Source: Coxiellaceae bacterium (GTDB taxonomy: Bacteria; Pseudomonadota; Gammaproteobacteria; Coxiellales; Coxiellaceae). Taken from it: a stretch of 48,156 nucleotides of DNA. The notes below the pieces were generated by a model. The model had not been told where the DNA came from. It made no database searches and saw only the letters and a program-made list of their open reading frames with translations. The stretch spans positions 1-48,156 of the forward strand of contig JARGPC010000014.1 of NCBI GenBank assembly GCA_029212885.1, in the 5' to 3' direction. Position numbers and translations under genes: made by a program. Of the stretch, positions 26,590 to 34,764 are shown piece after piece (position 1 is the stretch's first letter; every line of letters starts with the position of its first letter).

Positions 26590-27222
26590 TTAGTCAGTAA
26601 CTTTATGAAAGTGATGGGTTTGTAAATATTTTTTTAATAACGACGATGTTATTGGACTTAAATCTGCCATAACAATATCCGGCTGGCCTGATGCTAAATT
26701 AGCATCGGTCTGAATATCCATATCGGGTTGATGCAACGTCCAATTAAATCCTCCTTGATACAGGCATACATCAAAGTAATATAAAATCGACCGATCATTT
26801 GGATCGCTACCAATAAGTGCATGGGGATAATCCACTGTCACACTGGTCTCTCCTGCAGCATCAATATCAGACTTACAACGTGCAATAGCATCTGCACTGG
26901 TAATTGAAGGATTGAAGACACCACTTGGATCTCTAAACATACAAAAAGCTACAAATGGAATAGCTGGTCCTCGCGCAGAAAAAGACAGACGGGAAGCCAC
27001 AAACCACACACCTGGACTGCCACCCGGCCCAGGGATACCCGGCGCAAACTCTGGGTCATCAATATCGACTGGATAGGGCATTTTACCATTAGCTGGAAGA
27101 GGGTTAGTCAAAGCAAAAATGGCGCGAAGCTGGGTAATGCTTGGGCACTGCTCAGCTAATACGGCAGTAGCAAATGAAAAAGTGAAAAATAAGACGGCAA
27201 TAAAATACTTTAAGCCACGCAT
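26590..27222 (-). CDS. Secreted hypothetical protein, 210 residues
   Basis: A signal peptide (about 1-23, ending VLA) precedes a soluble mature protein with four Cys that could form two disulphides in the periplasm. A Pro/Gly-rich stretch (PEFAPGIPGPGGSPG) follows the first quarter. I recognise no family. The ATG at 27222 has GGAGGG 5 bases upstream; an in-frame TTG-type start at 27249 is less likely. The gene precedes the outer-membrane barrel gene by 12 bases, so an envelope function for the pair is likely. Confidence 0.7.
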   Translation of the reverse strand: MRGLKYFIAVLFFTFSFATAVLAEQCPSITQLRAIFALTNPLPANGKMPYPVDIDDPEFAPGIPGPGGSPGVWFVASRLSFSARGPAIPFVAFCMFRDPSGVFNPSITSADAIARCKSDIDAAGETSVTVDYPHALIGSDPNDRSILYYFDVCLYQGGFNWTLHQPDMDIQTDANLASGQPDIVMADLSPITSSLLKKYLQTHHFHKVTD

Positions 27223-27287
27223 GGTTCCCTCCAATGTGATTTTCAGCAAGACAACATCATAGTGTTATTTTTTCATTATGTAAACGT

Positions 27288-27392
27288 GTCATCCCGGCCA
27301 CTAAGCTTTGTCACCCCGGACCTGATCTGGGGCGGGATCTATATATTACGCTGGATCCCGGATAAACGACTACGTCGTTTTCCGGGATGACA
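27288..27392. repeat. Copy of the dispersed palindromic repeat, full two-hairpin form
   Basis: It begins GTCATCCCGG and ends CCGGGATGACA. The right hairpin pairs ATCCCGGA (27355-27362) with TCCGGGAT (27381-27388), and AAACGAC (27364-27370) with GTCGTTT (27374-27380). The left half is less regular and is joined by ATCTATATATTACGCTGG. It fills most of the 251-base gap after the mannonate dehydratase gene. Confidence 0.85.
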
Positions 27393-27473
27393 GAGGAGCA
27401 ACCCCATTCAAGTTCAATGTCCGATTCTTGCCGCCTTCGCATTAAGAATGCAGATAAGACAAAGGGCGTAAAA

Positions 27474-28682
27474 TTACCAAGAAAACATGGTGGCATCGAG
27501 CTTGCGGTTGATCGGCAAAAATGCTCTTTCATATTCAAACTTAGCGGCAAGCTTTTCATCGAAATCAACACCCAAACCAGGCTTGTCAGTAACATCCAAA
27601 TAACCATTACTGAGACTGTATTCGTGCGGGAACACCGCATCGGTTTCAGGGGTATGACGCATATACTCTTGTATACCAAAATTATTAATCGATAAATTAA
27701 AGTGAATCGCTGCAGCCATATTAACTGGAGATACGTCTGTTGGACCGTGACAACCCATACGGATATGGTACATTTCTGCGAGTGCCGCCACTTTTTTCAT
27801 GTGTGACAAACCACCACTGTGCACCACGCACATGCGCACGTAATCAATCAATTGTTCGGTGATTAAAGTTTGCGTATCGTAGACTGTATTAAACACCTCA
27901 CCTACCGCCAATGGTGTTGTCGTGTGTTGACGAATCAAACGAAATGACTCTTGATTTTCACAAGCTACAGTATCTTCCAACCAAAATAAGTGATGAGGCT
28001 CTAATGTTTTACCTAAGCGCCCTGCTTCAATAGGCGTTAAGCGATGATGACAATCATGCAATAAATGTGGATCATCACCATAAGTATCTCGTAAGCGCTC
28101 GAATAATTTCGGGATGTGATTTAAATATTTCTCAGTTGACCATTCGTTTTCAGTTGGCAAGCCTTTCGATGCCGGTTCGTAATACATTTTATCCTTTGAC
28201 ACACCGTAAGTGCTATTCAAACCCGGCACACCACATTGCGCACGAATCGCCAAATAACCTTGATCGATATATTGACCTACTTGATCAACCGTATCTTCAA
28301 TATCCGATCCATTAGCATGACCATAAACCATCACACCTTTACGACAGCGACCACCTAATAAATTATAAACCGGTGTGTTAAGTGCTTTACCTTTAATATC
28401 CCATAACGCCATATCAACCGCGCCAATCGCCGTCATATTCACCGGACCACGACGCCAGTACACGCCCTTATATAAATACTGCCAAATATCTTCAATTTGC
28501 GATGGATCGCGACCAATCAAACAGGGCTTTACATATTCCTCTAAATAAGTAAACACTGCTAATTCACGTCCGTTGAGTGTGGCATCACCTATCCCATAAA
28601 TACCTTCATCGGTTTCTATCTTTAACGTAACAAAGTTACGACCTGGTGAACAAACAAATACTTTTACATCAGTTATTTTCAT
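27474..28682 (-). CDS. manD: D-mannonate dehydratase (enolase superfamily)
   Basis: This 402-residue enzyme dehydrates D-mannonate, and possibly D-gluconate, to 2-keto-3-deoxy-D-gluconate in the cytosol. The residues known from the characterised ManD of Novosphingobium fall at the same numbers: R147, Y159, metal ligand D210 and H212 in HDCHH, E236 in LEDT and E262 in GEVF. The HGPTDVSPV motif with H312 completes the site. Arg147/Tyr159 on the loop is typical of members active on mannonate. An AAGGG lies 9 bases upstream of the ATG. It is third in the minus-strand sugar operon, after the porter and SDR genes, with one repeat copy between. The 'rspA' name used for relatives is less informative. 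Confidence 0.93.
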   Translation of the reverse strand: MKITDVKVFVCSPGRNFVTLKIETDEGIYGIGDATLNGRELAVFTYLEEYVKPCLIGRDPSQIEDIWQYLYKGVYWRRGPVNMTAIGAVDMALWDIKGKALNTPVYNLLGGRCRKGVMVYGHANGSDIEDTVDQVGQYIDQGYLAIRAQCGVPGLNSTYGVSKDKMYYEPASKGLPTENEWSTEKYLNHIPKLFERLRDTYGDDPHLLHDCHHRLTPIEAGRLGKTLEPHHLFWLEDTVACENQESFRLIRQHTTTPLAVGEVFNTVYDTQTLITEQLIDYVRMCVVHSGGLSHMKKVAALAEMYHIRMGCHGPTDVSPVNMAAAIHFNLSINNFGIQEYMRHTPETDAVFPHEYSLSNGYLDVTDKPGLGVDFDEKLAAKFEYERAFLPINRKLDATMFSW

Positions 28683-28759
28683 TTCTTTTGTACCCTTCTG
28701 CTAATGTATTCTTAACAACAATTTCTCAAGAATCGAACCTTGCCATACCGCACTACCCT

Positions 28760-28825
28760 GTCATTCCTGGCTTGACCAGGAATCTATATATTACCCTGGT
28801 TCCCGCCTCGGGGGCCGGGATGACA
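28760..28825. repeat. Copy of the dispersed palindromic repeat, two-hairpin form
   Basis: The left hairpin is ATTCCTGG (28763-28770), loop CTTGA, CCAGGAAT (28776-28783). The linker ATCTATATATTACCCTGG matches the copy at 27.3 kb. The right hairpin is TCCCG...CGGGA, ending GATGACA. It ends one base from the stop codon of the SDR gene. Confidence 0.85.
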
Positions 28826-28826
28826 A

Positions 28827-29624
28827 TTAAACCGTCTCTTCAAGCTCAACATGATTCAACAAATTCCGACCAATCAGCGGATATTGCTCCAACTCATACA
28901 CCTGGCCATTCGCCGGTGCTGAATATTCTGACCCCCAAAATACTGCGTGACGCGCAATGTCATCGGGGTATAACAACTTACCGGTTGGCGCGTAATGCGC
29001 CGGCACTCTACTGTCCCAACCATCAGGAAAACCACGCTCTTTACGTGTTGCATCCTCGGTTTCGGTTTTAGTCCAGCCCACATTTAATTGATTCACCCGA
29101 ATGCCTTCACTACCTAACGCATCACCTAAGTTACGCGTCATGGTCATGAGACCACCTTTCGTTGCTGAATAAACCAATAAATTGGTTTGACCACAATGCG
29201 CGTTAATCGAACCAATATTTACGATACTGCCACCGCGGTGATTATTTCTAAAATGCTTTACTGCCGACTGGCACAAAAACATTGGTAATTTTAAATTAAC
29301 ATCCACTACCCAATCAAAAAACTCTTCATCCAAATCATCAATATCATTGCGTGGGTATATGCCAGCATTATTAATCAAAACATCAATACGGCCAAATTTC
29401 TCTACCGTAGCATCAACTAAATGCGAAGCTACTTTTACATCACTTAAATCCGCCAAATGAAACGCAGAACGCTCACCCAACTCAGCCACTAATGTCTGAG
29501 CACGATCAGCATGACGACCATGCACCATCACCTGTGCACCCTGCGCAATCGCTTCACGCGCAATCGCTGCACCAATACCTGTGGTCGATCCCGTAATCAA
29601 CACCACTTTATCTTTTAATAACAT
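28827..29624 (-). CDS. Short-chain dehydrogenase/reductase, probable sugar or sugar-acid dehydrogenase
   Basis: This 265-residue NAD(P)-dependent enzyme has the classical SDR pattern: TGSTTGIG (11-18), NNAG (85-88), and the catalytic set N110, S139, Y152, K156. After strand 2 an HGRHADRA segment with basic residues suggests NADP may bind. The start at 29624 has GGGG 6 bases upstream and lies 3 bases from the end of the porter gene, so translation is coupled. Between a sugar porter and a mannonate dehydratase, the likely substrate is a hexose oxidised to its aldonate, or fructuronate reduced to mannonate. Sequence alone does not choose between them. Confidence 0.85.
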   Translation of the reverse strand: MLLKDKVVLITGSTTGIGAAIAREAIAQGAQVMVHGRHADRAQTLVAELGERSAFHLADLSDVKVASHLVDATVEKFGRIDVLINNAGIYPRNDIDDLDEEFFDWVVDVNLKLPMFLCQSAVKHFRNNHRGGSIVNIGSINAHCGQTNLLVYSATKGGLMTMTRNLGDALGSEGIRVNQLNVGWTKTETEDATRKERGFPDGWDSRVPAHYAPTGKLLYPDDIARHAVFWGSEYSAPANGQVYELEQYPLIGRNLLNHVELEETV

Positions 29625-29627
29625 CAC

Positions 29628-31049
29628 TTACCCCTTCTGTATCGCTAATGGCTGTCCCAATTGCCGTGCCGGTAATCCATGACGCAAATTATCTTCAATT
29701 TCTTCCAAAGTGCAACCTTTAGTTTCAGGGATTTTGTAATACACAAAGACGATACCCACAACAGCAGCTACGGCATAAATTAAAAACGTTCCACTCGGAC
29801 CAAGCTTTTCGATTAATGTCAAAAACGTTAGCGCAACTACCATATTAAAACCCCAGGATATCGACACCCCGACGCTAGTGCCCAAACCACGGATATGTAA
29901 TGGGAACACTTCCGCAATCACCACCCACATAATCATGCCCAAGCTAATCGCAAACGAAGCAATATAAGTCACCATCGCCGTTAAACACAAATACGGCAAC
30001 CAGGCCCCTGCTGAATGCTGCCAATAAAAGCCAGCGCTTAACATCAGCAAGCTCGCCGCCATGCCGGTTAAACCAATAAATAATAATGGACGCCTGCCCC
30101 AACGATCAACCAACGGCAAACCAATTAATGTAAACAATACATTAGCAATACCAACACCCACCGTTGCTAAGATCGCTACACTATTACTATGGAAACCGGC
30201 TAATTTAAAGATCGTTGGTGCATAATAAATAATGGTATTAATACCGGTGCATTGTTGCAAAAAAGCCAATGTAATCGCAATCATCATCGCCGGCCTTACC
30301 CAGCGAGCCAGCAAGTCACGCCAATTGCCATCGGTTGCCTTTTCCAAACTCTCTTGAATCGAATACAACTCAGCATCAACTGCTTGTGTGCCTCGCAACT
30401 TACTTAACGTGTCACGTGCACGATCGGAATATCCAGCTAACACCATCCAACGTGGGCTTTTAGGCAAAAACAGCAGGCCAATTAATAAAATAAGCGCAGG
30501 AAATACCCCCATCCCTAACATCCAACGCCACGCATGTGTTGCGGCAAATAAATGATCAATGGCATATGACATCACAATACCCATAGTAATCGCCAATTGA
30601 TTGAGCGAAACCAAGGCACCACGAAAGCGCGGTGGCGCTACTTCAGATATATATAAGGGTGACACAAACGACGCCACACCAATAGCAACACCAATGATCA
30701 CGCGACTCAAGATCAAGACCGCTATCCCAGGCGCCCAACTAGAAGCCAGCGTACCAACAATAAAAATCAGTGCCGTTACTAGCAACACATTGCGTCGGCC
30801 GAACCAATCAGAGAAGCGGCCACTAAATGCTGAACCTAGCAAGGCACCCATCAGCACGGCTGAGACTACCATGCCGTTTTGCAGAGCAGTCAGCTTAAAT
30901 TGTGGCGCTATAAAAAGTATCGCCCCAGAAATCACCCCGGTATCAAAACCAAATAAGATACCACCCAGTGCTGCCACGGCCGAAATCAAAATGACGAACG
31001 CATTCATGGGTGCTTTATGTAAGGTTTGTTGGTCTTCAATATGATGCAC
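29628..31049 (-). CDS. MFS sugar porter, proton-coupled
   Basis: This 473-residue inner-membrane protein has 12 predicted helices and sugar porter signatures: GFDTGVISGA in helix 1, GRFSDWFGRRN after helix 2, SPLYISEVAPPRFRGAL after helix 4, PKSPRWM after helix 6, and QQCTGINTIIYYAP in helix 7. The last two are typical of XylE/GalP/AraE-type proton symporters. The frame is open to 31079, but I chose GTG at 31049 because GAGGGAG lies 5 bases upstream. It is the first gene of the minus-strand operon. Substrate is likely a hexose or pentose; uronate carriers belong to a different MFS family. Confidence 0.93.
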   Translation of the reverse strand: MHHIEDQQTLHKAPMNAFVILISAVAALGGILFGFDTGVISGAILFIAPQFKLTALQNGMVVSAVLMGALLGSAFSGRFSDWFGRRNVLLVTALIFIVGTLASSWAPGIAVLILSRVIIGVAIGVASFVSPLYISEVAPPRFRGALVSLNQLAITMGIVMSYAIDHLFAATHAWRWMLGMGVFPALILLIGLLFLPKSPRWMVLAGYSDRARDTLSKLRGTQAVDAELYSIQESLEKATDGNWRDLLARWVRPAMMIAITLAFLQQCTGINTIIYYAPTIFKLAGFHSNSVAILATVGVGIANVLFTLIGLPLVDRWGRRPLLFIGLTGMAASLLMLSAGFYWQHSAGAWLPYLCLTAMVTYIASFAISLGMIMWVVIAEVFPLHIRGLGTSVGVSISWGFNMVVALTFLTLIEKLGPSGTFLIYAVAAVVGIVFVYYKIPETKGCTLEEIEDNLRHGLPARQLGQPLAIQKG

Positions 31050-31194
31050 GCTGACTCCCTCTGCGCTAGTTATCTTCAATAGAATTTGAGCGGCACAATG
31101 TAGCAGCTTGGTTAAGGATACTCAAGCTGCAAGTATTATTACAGTTATCTATTGGTAGCACTCATTGTTTAAGAATATGTTAAGTTAACGCCTT

Positions 31195-31200
31195 TATAAT
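31195..31200 (+). promoter_or_regulatory. Possible -10 element before the small gene at 31233
   Basis: A perfect TATAAT lies 32 bases before the ATG at 31233. No strong -35 is seen at 16-18 bases. It may drive the small gene and the downstream aldolase gene. Confidence 0.45.
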
Positions 31201-31232
31201 TACTTGTAATGATAGTGAAAAGGATTATACCC

Positions 31233-31403
31233 ATGTCACAAAGTGGCAAAATTACACCAACAAAAGCCTGTAAAAAGCACGGCGGCTTAGCCAGCACACG
31301 CAAACCTGCTGTTCGCTTTAGCTTATATACCCCACCACCAGCTGCCATCATTCCCTCAGCAGAAGACTCAGCAAAATTTCAGACTAACTTTACAGCCAAT
31401 TAA
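31233..31403 (+). CDS. Possible small protein, 56 residues
   Basis: AGGAT lies 8 bases before the ATG and a TATAAT further upstream, so expression is plausible. The product is basic at first, with Lys/Ser/Thr-rich sequence, then Pro-rich (TPPPAA), and ends in an acidic/polar tail. There is no membrane segment or recognised family. It lies on the plus strand 53 bases before the aldolase gene and could be a leader or an independent small protein. Confidence is low because the ORF is short. Confidence 0.4.
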   Translation: MSQSGKITPTKACKKHGGLASTRKPAVRFSLYTPPPAAIIPSAEDSAKFQTNFTAN

Positions 31404-31456
31404 ATTCTTCATTTGATTCTGTTATCATGGGCTCAATTCACAGCAGAGAGCCGAAA

Positions 31457-32080
31457 ATGCCTGCCATTACCGACCTATTACAGCAACATCGCATTATCCC
31501 AGTTATTGCCATTGATCAAGCACAAGATATTGTGCCATTAGCTAAAGCACTGATGGACGGTGGCATTTATTGCCTTGAAATCACACTACGCACCGAAGCT
31601 GCAATGGAAGCTATCGCTTTAGCGAAAAAAAACGTGCCAGATTGCTGCATTGCTGCCGGCACCGTCGTTACTGTTGATCAATTATTGGCCCTGCAATCAC
31701 TGGATGTCGATTTTGTAGTGAGCCCTGGTAATACAGCAGAATTAATGGCAGCCACAGAACACCTGCAAATACCCTATTTACCCGGGGTCATGACACCTTC
31801 TGAAGTGATGAAAGTCGCTGAACATGGCATAGCTTGTGCTAAATTGTTTCCTGCCAATTTAGCCGGCGGATTAAGCGCACTGAAAAACTACCAAGCGCTA
31901 TTTAACAAAATGCAATTCTGCCCAACAGGTGGCATTAATGCCGATAATTGCCAATCATTCTTAGACAGACCAAACGTGATTAGCATTGGTGGCAGCTGGT
32001 TAACGCCACGCGAGTTAATCCGATCCAAAAATTGGTCGGCGATTACACAATTAGCCAAGCAGGCTTTAGCGCTGGTATAA
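31457..32080 (+). CDS. eda: KDPG/KHG-type aldolase (Eda family)
   Basis: This 207-residue class I aldolase splits 2-keto-3-deoxy-6-phosphogluconate (or a related 2-keto acid) to pyruvate and an aldehyde, in the Entner-Doudoroff and hexuronate routes. Visible residues are catalytic E41 in LEITLRT, the Schiff-base lysine K129 in AKLFPA, and PTGGI at 156-160. The length equals E. coli Eda. I start at 31457, where AGAGA lies 7-10 bases upstream. It is divergent from the porter-SDR-ManD operon. KDG kinase is not in the window, so either it is encoded elsewhere or the aldolase accepts the unphosphorylated acid. Four more bases of context follow to the hydratase gene, 31 bases downstream. Confidence 0.9.
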   Translation: MPAITDLLQQHRIIPVIAIDQAQDIVPLAKALMDGGIYCLEITLRTEAAMEAIALAKKNVPDCCIAAGTVVTVDQLLALQSLDVDFVVSPGNTAELMAATEHLQIPYLPGVMTPSEVMKVAEHGIACAKLFPANLAGGLSALKNYQALFNKMQFCPTGGINADNCQSFLDRPNVISIGGSWLTPRELIRSKNWSAITQLAKQALALV

Positions 32081-32111
32081 TTACTCACCTACACATCAAC
32101 GAGAATAAACC

Positions 32112-32900
32112 TTGACCCCAGAAACTTTAGAACTGCATAAGCCGTGCGAACATGTATTACAAATCACGCTCAACCGACCCGATGTTTATAACGCCATCAA
32201 TAGCGTCATGATGCATGACCTTTACGAACTATGGCATGAATTATCACAAGACAATGACGGTATTCGCTGTGTGGTATTAACCGGCACAGGCACCAAAGCC
32301 TTTTGTGCAGGCGCCGACCTAAAAGAACGCAATAATTTAAGCCGCGATACCTGGCGCGAACAACACAGCTTTTTAGAGAAAGCCGCCACTACCATGCTGA
32401 AATGCCCTATCCCTATTATCAGCGCCGTGAATGGCGTGGCTTTTGGTGGCGGCTTAGAGCTGGTATTACTCAGTGATTTTGCTATCGCCTGCCGCGCTGC
32501 AACTTTTGGTCAAAGCGAAACAAAGTTAGGCCTAATGCCAGGCATGATGGGCACACAATTATTACAACGTGCCGTTGGCGTTAGGCGCGCCAAGCAATTG
32601 ACCTTTACTGGTGAGACCTTTACAGCAAAACAAGCTTGCGAATGGGGCTTGATTAATCAGGTCACCACAGCAAAAGCGTTAATAGAAACAGCTATTGAAA
32701 CAGCTAACCAAATTGCCGCGAATGGCCCAATAGCGGTACGCGCTAGCAAAAAAGCCATACTGGCCAGCCTTGATCAAGGCCCAATCAAAGGCTATCAAAC
32801 TGAAATTGAAGCTTATAATAGCCTGCTGAATACCCGTGACCTTGAAGAAGGTATTACGGCGTTTAATGAAAAACGCACTCCTGAGTTTACTGGCGAGTAA
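32112..32900 (+). CDS. Enoyl-CoA hydratase/isomerase (crotonase family)
   Basis: This 262-residue enzyme has the crotonase fold: CAGADLKER forms part of the oxyanion hole, and FGGGLELVLLSDFAIA and GQSETKLGLMPGMMGTQ hold both hydratase glutamates, E116 and E136. It therefore should add water to a 2-enoyl-CoA. The LKER region resembles methylglutaconyl-CoA/AU-binding hydratases, but the substrate is uncertain. It starts with TTG at 32112; no ATG lies near the family N-terminus, and GAGA lies about 9 bases upstream. It follows the aldolase gene by 31 bases. A repeat array begins 4 bases after its stop. Confidence 0.9.
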   Translation: MTPETLELHKPCEHVLQITLNRPDVYNAINSVMMHDLYELWHELSQDNDGIRCVVLTGTGTKAFCAGADLKERNNLSRDTWREQHSFLEKAATTMLKCPIPIISAVNGVAFGGGLELVLLSDFAIACRAATFGQSETKLGLMPGMMGTQLLQRAVGVRRAKQLTFTGETFTAKQACEWGLINQVTTAKALIETAIETANQIAANGPIAVRASKKAILASLDQGPIKGYQTEIEAYNSLLNTRDLEEGITAFNEKRTPEFTGE

Positions 32901-32904
32901 ACCG

Positions 32905-32973
32905 GTCATCCCGGACTTGAGCGTGTCATCCCGGACTTGAGCGTGTCATCCCGGACCCCGATCCGGGATCCAG
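32905..32973. repeat. Palindromic repeat with two tandem 20-bp half copies
   Basis: GTCATCCCGGACTTGAGCGT occurs twice in tandem (32905-32924, 32925-32944). The third start, from 32945, continues into a full hairpin: ATCCCGGA (32948-32955), loop CCCCGA, TCCGGGAT (32962-32969), then CCAG. The rest of the 216-base gap shows only the -10 described below. Confidence 0.9.
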
Positions 32974-33062
32974 TCAGAAAACCACACAATATAAGTCATT
33001 AATCCTATTTCATTCGAACTATCGATCTGATCAATAATGATGCACCCCTCCAGGTGTCGCCG

Positions 33063-33068
33063 TATAAT
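33063..33068 (+). promoter_or_regulatory. Possible -10 element before the 503-residue gene
   Basis: A perfect TATAAT lies 48 bases before the ATG at 33117. No clear -35 is seen. It would place the transcript start near 33075. Confidence 0.4.
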
Positions 33069-33116
33069 ATAGTCAGCATAAAAATCATGTTAATTAATAG
33101 TTGATAAGGCAGCATA

Positions 33117-34628
33117 ATGAGAAAACATACTATCGAATATTTACTCAAGCAACTCACAGCAATCCACCCACTGGATATTTCACCAACTCAAACAGACAGC
33201 TTAGATTCAAGTAGTGAATCAAAATCAGAAAGTGAAGGTTACACCAGCGATGATGAAGATGAACAAATTTTAGCAAACAACCTACCATCAAATAAAGATG
33301 AATTGATTGATGTAATTAGAAGCGTCCATAACTTCGTCATGGTAAAAGACCATTCCCGACGAGACAATAAAGCTATACGTGATTTACTCGACAGTCATGA
33401 AAAAAAATTAAATGAAGCACAAGCTAAATACCACAAAGCCACACAACAGTTTTTAGCAACACCAGCTCCAACTCCTATTGATATAAACAAACTTATCGCT
33501 GAATGGGGAGCAGTTTATGATATCTTCCATGCACAAATAACCAACCCCACACCTGGCGTTCTACAACCCTTTTTTCTAGAATATAAAAATGAAATTTACA
33601 ATTATGATATAGCTGGTAACAATACAATAACTGCACCTCGACTTAAAGAAATCCTTGAGGCCGTTATAAATAAAATCAATCAACGACTCAATGAATTAAA
33701 ACAAGATCGCAACAGTCAACGCAGATTACTACCTAAAGAAGTCGAAATAGTAAAAGCTCTACAATCGGCATTTCCTTCACTCCAGTGCGTACTTAAAATG
33801 CCATGGAAACGTGAAAGCTGTTTTCGCGATAGAGAACGGGGCGTAAAAAATGAAGATGGACAATACTACATGGCCAGGCAACCTAACGAAGAACCATTGA
33901 CAGTTAACAACAACATTGCCGCGCAACTAATGCCTCACACTAGCAAGGGGTTGCCCACATTGTCTCTTGCTAAATCATTATATAAAAACGCAAAAAATTA
34001 CAAGTTTTTTATCGATTCGATTAAAGCTATCAAAAAAATCGGTGAAGATACTAATTCTTTGGAACGAAATAATAAGAAACCCATCCTTGAAGAAACCAAA
34101 ACACCTCAGTCATCACCAATCTCGCAACAAACCACAAGCAGTATAATCGAAGAAACTCAAGAAGCCAAAACTAATACTATCATCGAACCGCATGTTAAAT
34201 TTTTACTTGATCTTGCTGATCAGTTATTTTCTAACGAACACCAATGGCGACAACAGGCTCAATACCGAGGTAGCCGGTTATTTTGTTGCTCTAAAAATAT
34301 ACCAAAACACGTAAAAAAACTACAGCAAGTACTGCGAGAAGCAGTAGAAAACAAAGAAGATAAAAAACCTATAGACCTTACGGAAATACAGCGTCGCATT
34401 CCCTTTCAAAATACAAATTTTATAGTTAAACAATGTGAAGAAGTTTTAGATGAAATAAGCATCACTGACGAAGGACAAAATAACGATTACCAAAATTTTT
34501 TCCAGCGTAAGATTTGTGGTAAACAGCGATCAGATAAAACATTTACATTTTACAAAACAAGCAAAGAAGCACTCAACATGCTTTATATTGATATTGACAC
34601 CAGCACTACTACCAATAGGTCACCCTAA
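33117..34628 (+). CDS. Unrecognised 503-residue protein, effector-like
   Basis: A soluble protein with no signal peptide or membrane segment. Residues about 20-50 are Ser/Asp/Glu-rich (SSSESKSESEGYTSDDEDE), followed by helical, Lys/Glu/Gln-rich sequence with coiled-coil character near 85-115 and 180-205. A linker near 315-350 is rich in Ser/Thr/Gln/Pro. A C-terminal helical module (about 356-460) has W-x-x-Q and SRLFCCSK-x-x-x-K segments that vaguely recall a helical module found in Legionella-type effectors; I hold this only as a hint. AAGG lies 7 bases before the start. It is first of three unknown plus-strand genes, each with its own spacer of over 100 bases. Confidence 0.7.
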   Translation: MRKHTIEYLLKQLTAIHPLDISPTQTDSLDSSSESKSESEGYTSDDEDEQILANNLPSNKDELIDVIRSVHNFVMVKDHSRRDNKAIRDLLDSHEKKLNEAQAKYHKATQQFLATPAPTPIDINKLIAEWGAVYDIFHAQITNPTPGVLQPFFLEYKNEIYNYDIAGNNTITAPRLKEILEAVINKINQRLNELKQDRNSQRRLLPKEVEIVKALQSAFPSLQCVLKMPWKRESCFRDRERGVKNEDGQYYMARQPNEEPLTVNNNIAAQLMPHTSKGLPTLSLAKSLYKNAKNYKFFIDSIKAIKKIGEDTNSLERNNKKPILEETKTPQSSPISQQTTSSIIEETQEAKTNTIIEPHVKFLLDLADQLFSNEHQWRQQAQYRGSRLFCCSKNIPKHVKKLQQVLREAVENKEDKKPIDLTEIQRRIPFQNTNFIVKQCEEVLDEISITDEGQNNDYQNFFQRKICGKQRSDKTFTFYKTSKEALNMLYIDIDTSTTTNRSP

Positions 34629-34674
34629 CAATCAAATGAAATATCAACCTTCATTCAAATCAATATCTCGTAAT

Positions 34675-34702
34675 AAGAAATATCAATTAGTTGATATTTC
34701 TT
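34675..34702 (+). terminator. Perfect stem-loop after the 503-residue gene
   Basis: AAGAAATATCAA (34675-34686) and its exact complement (34691-34702) form a 12-bp stem with loop TTAG. Only two T residues close the stem, so termination efficiency is uncertain. A second AAATATCAA lies just upstream and could compete for the stem. Confidence 0.5.
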
Positions 34703-34764
34703 AGCTCTGCTAGCCTTAAACCGTTTTGCAATATCAAAACCATGCAACATGACCGGAGCGAATA

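Noticed and set aside
30601-31044. Plus-strand frame of 147 codons inside the sugar porter gene
   Set aside because: It is antisense to a well-supported porter and its product is low-complexity without motifs.
32905-32973. CRISPR array
   Set aside because: The 20-bp units are directly tandem without spacers and belong to the palindromic repeat family.
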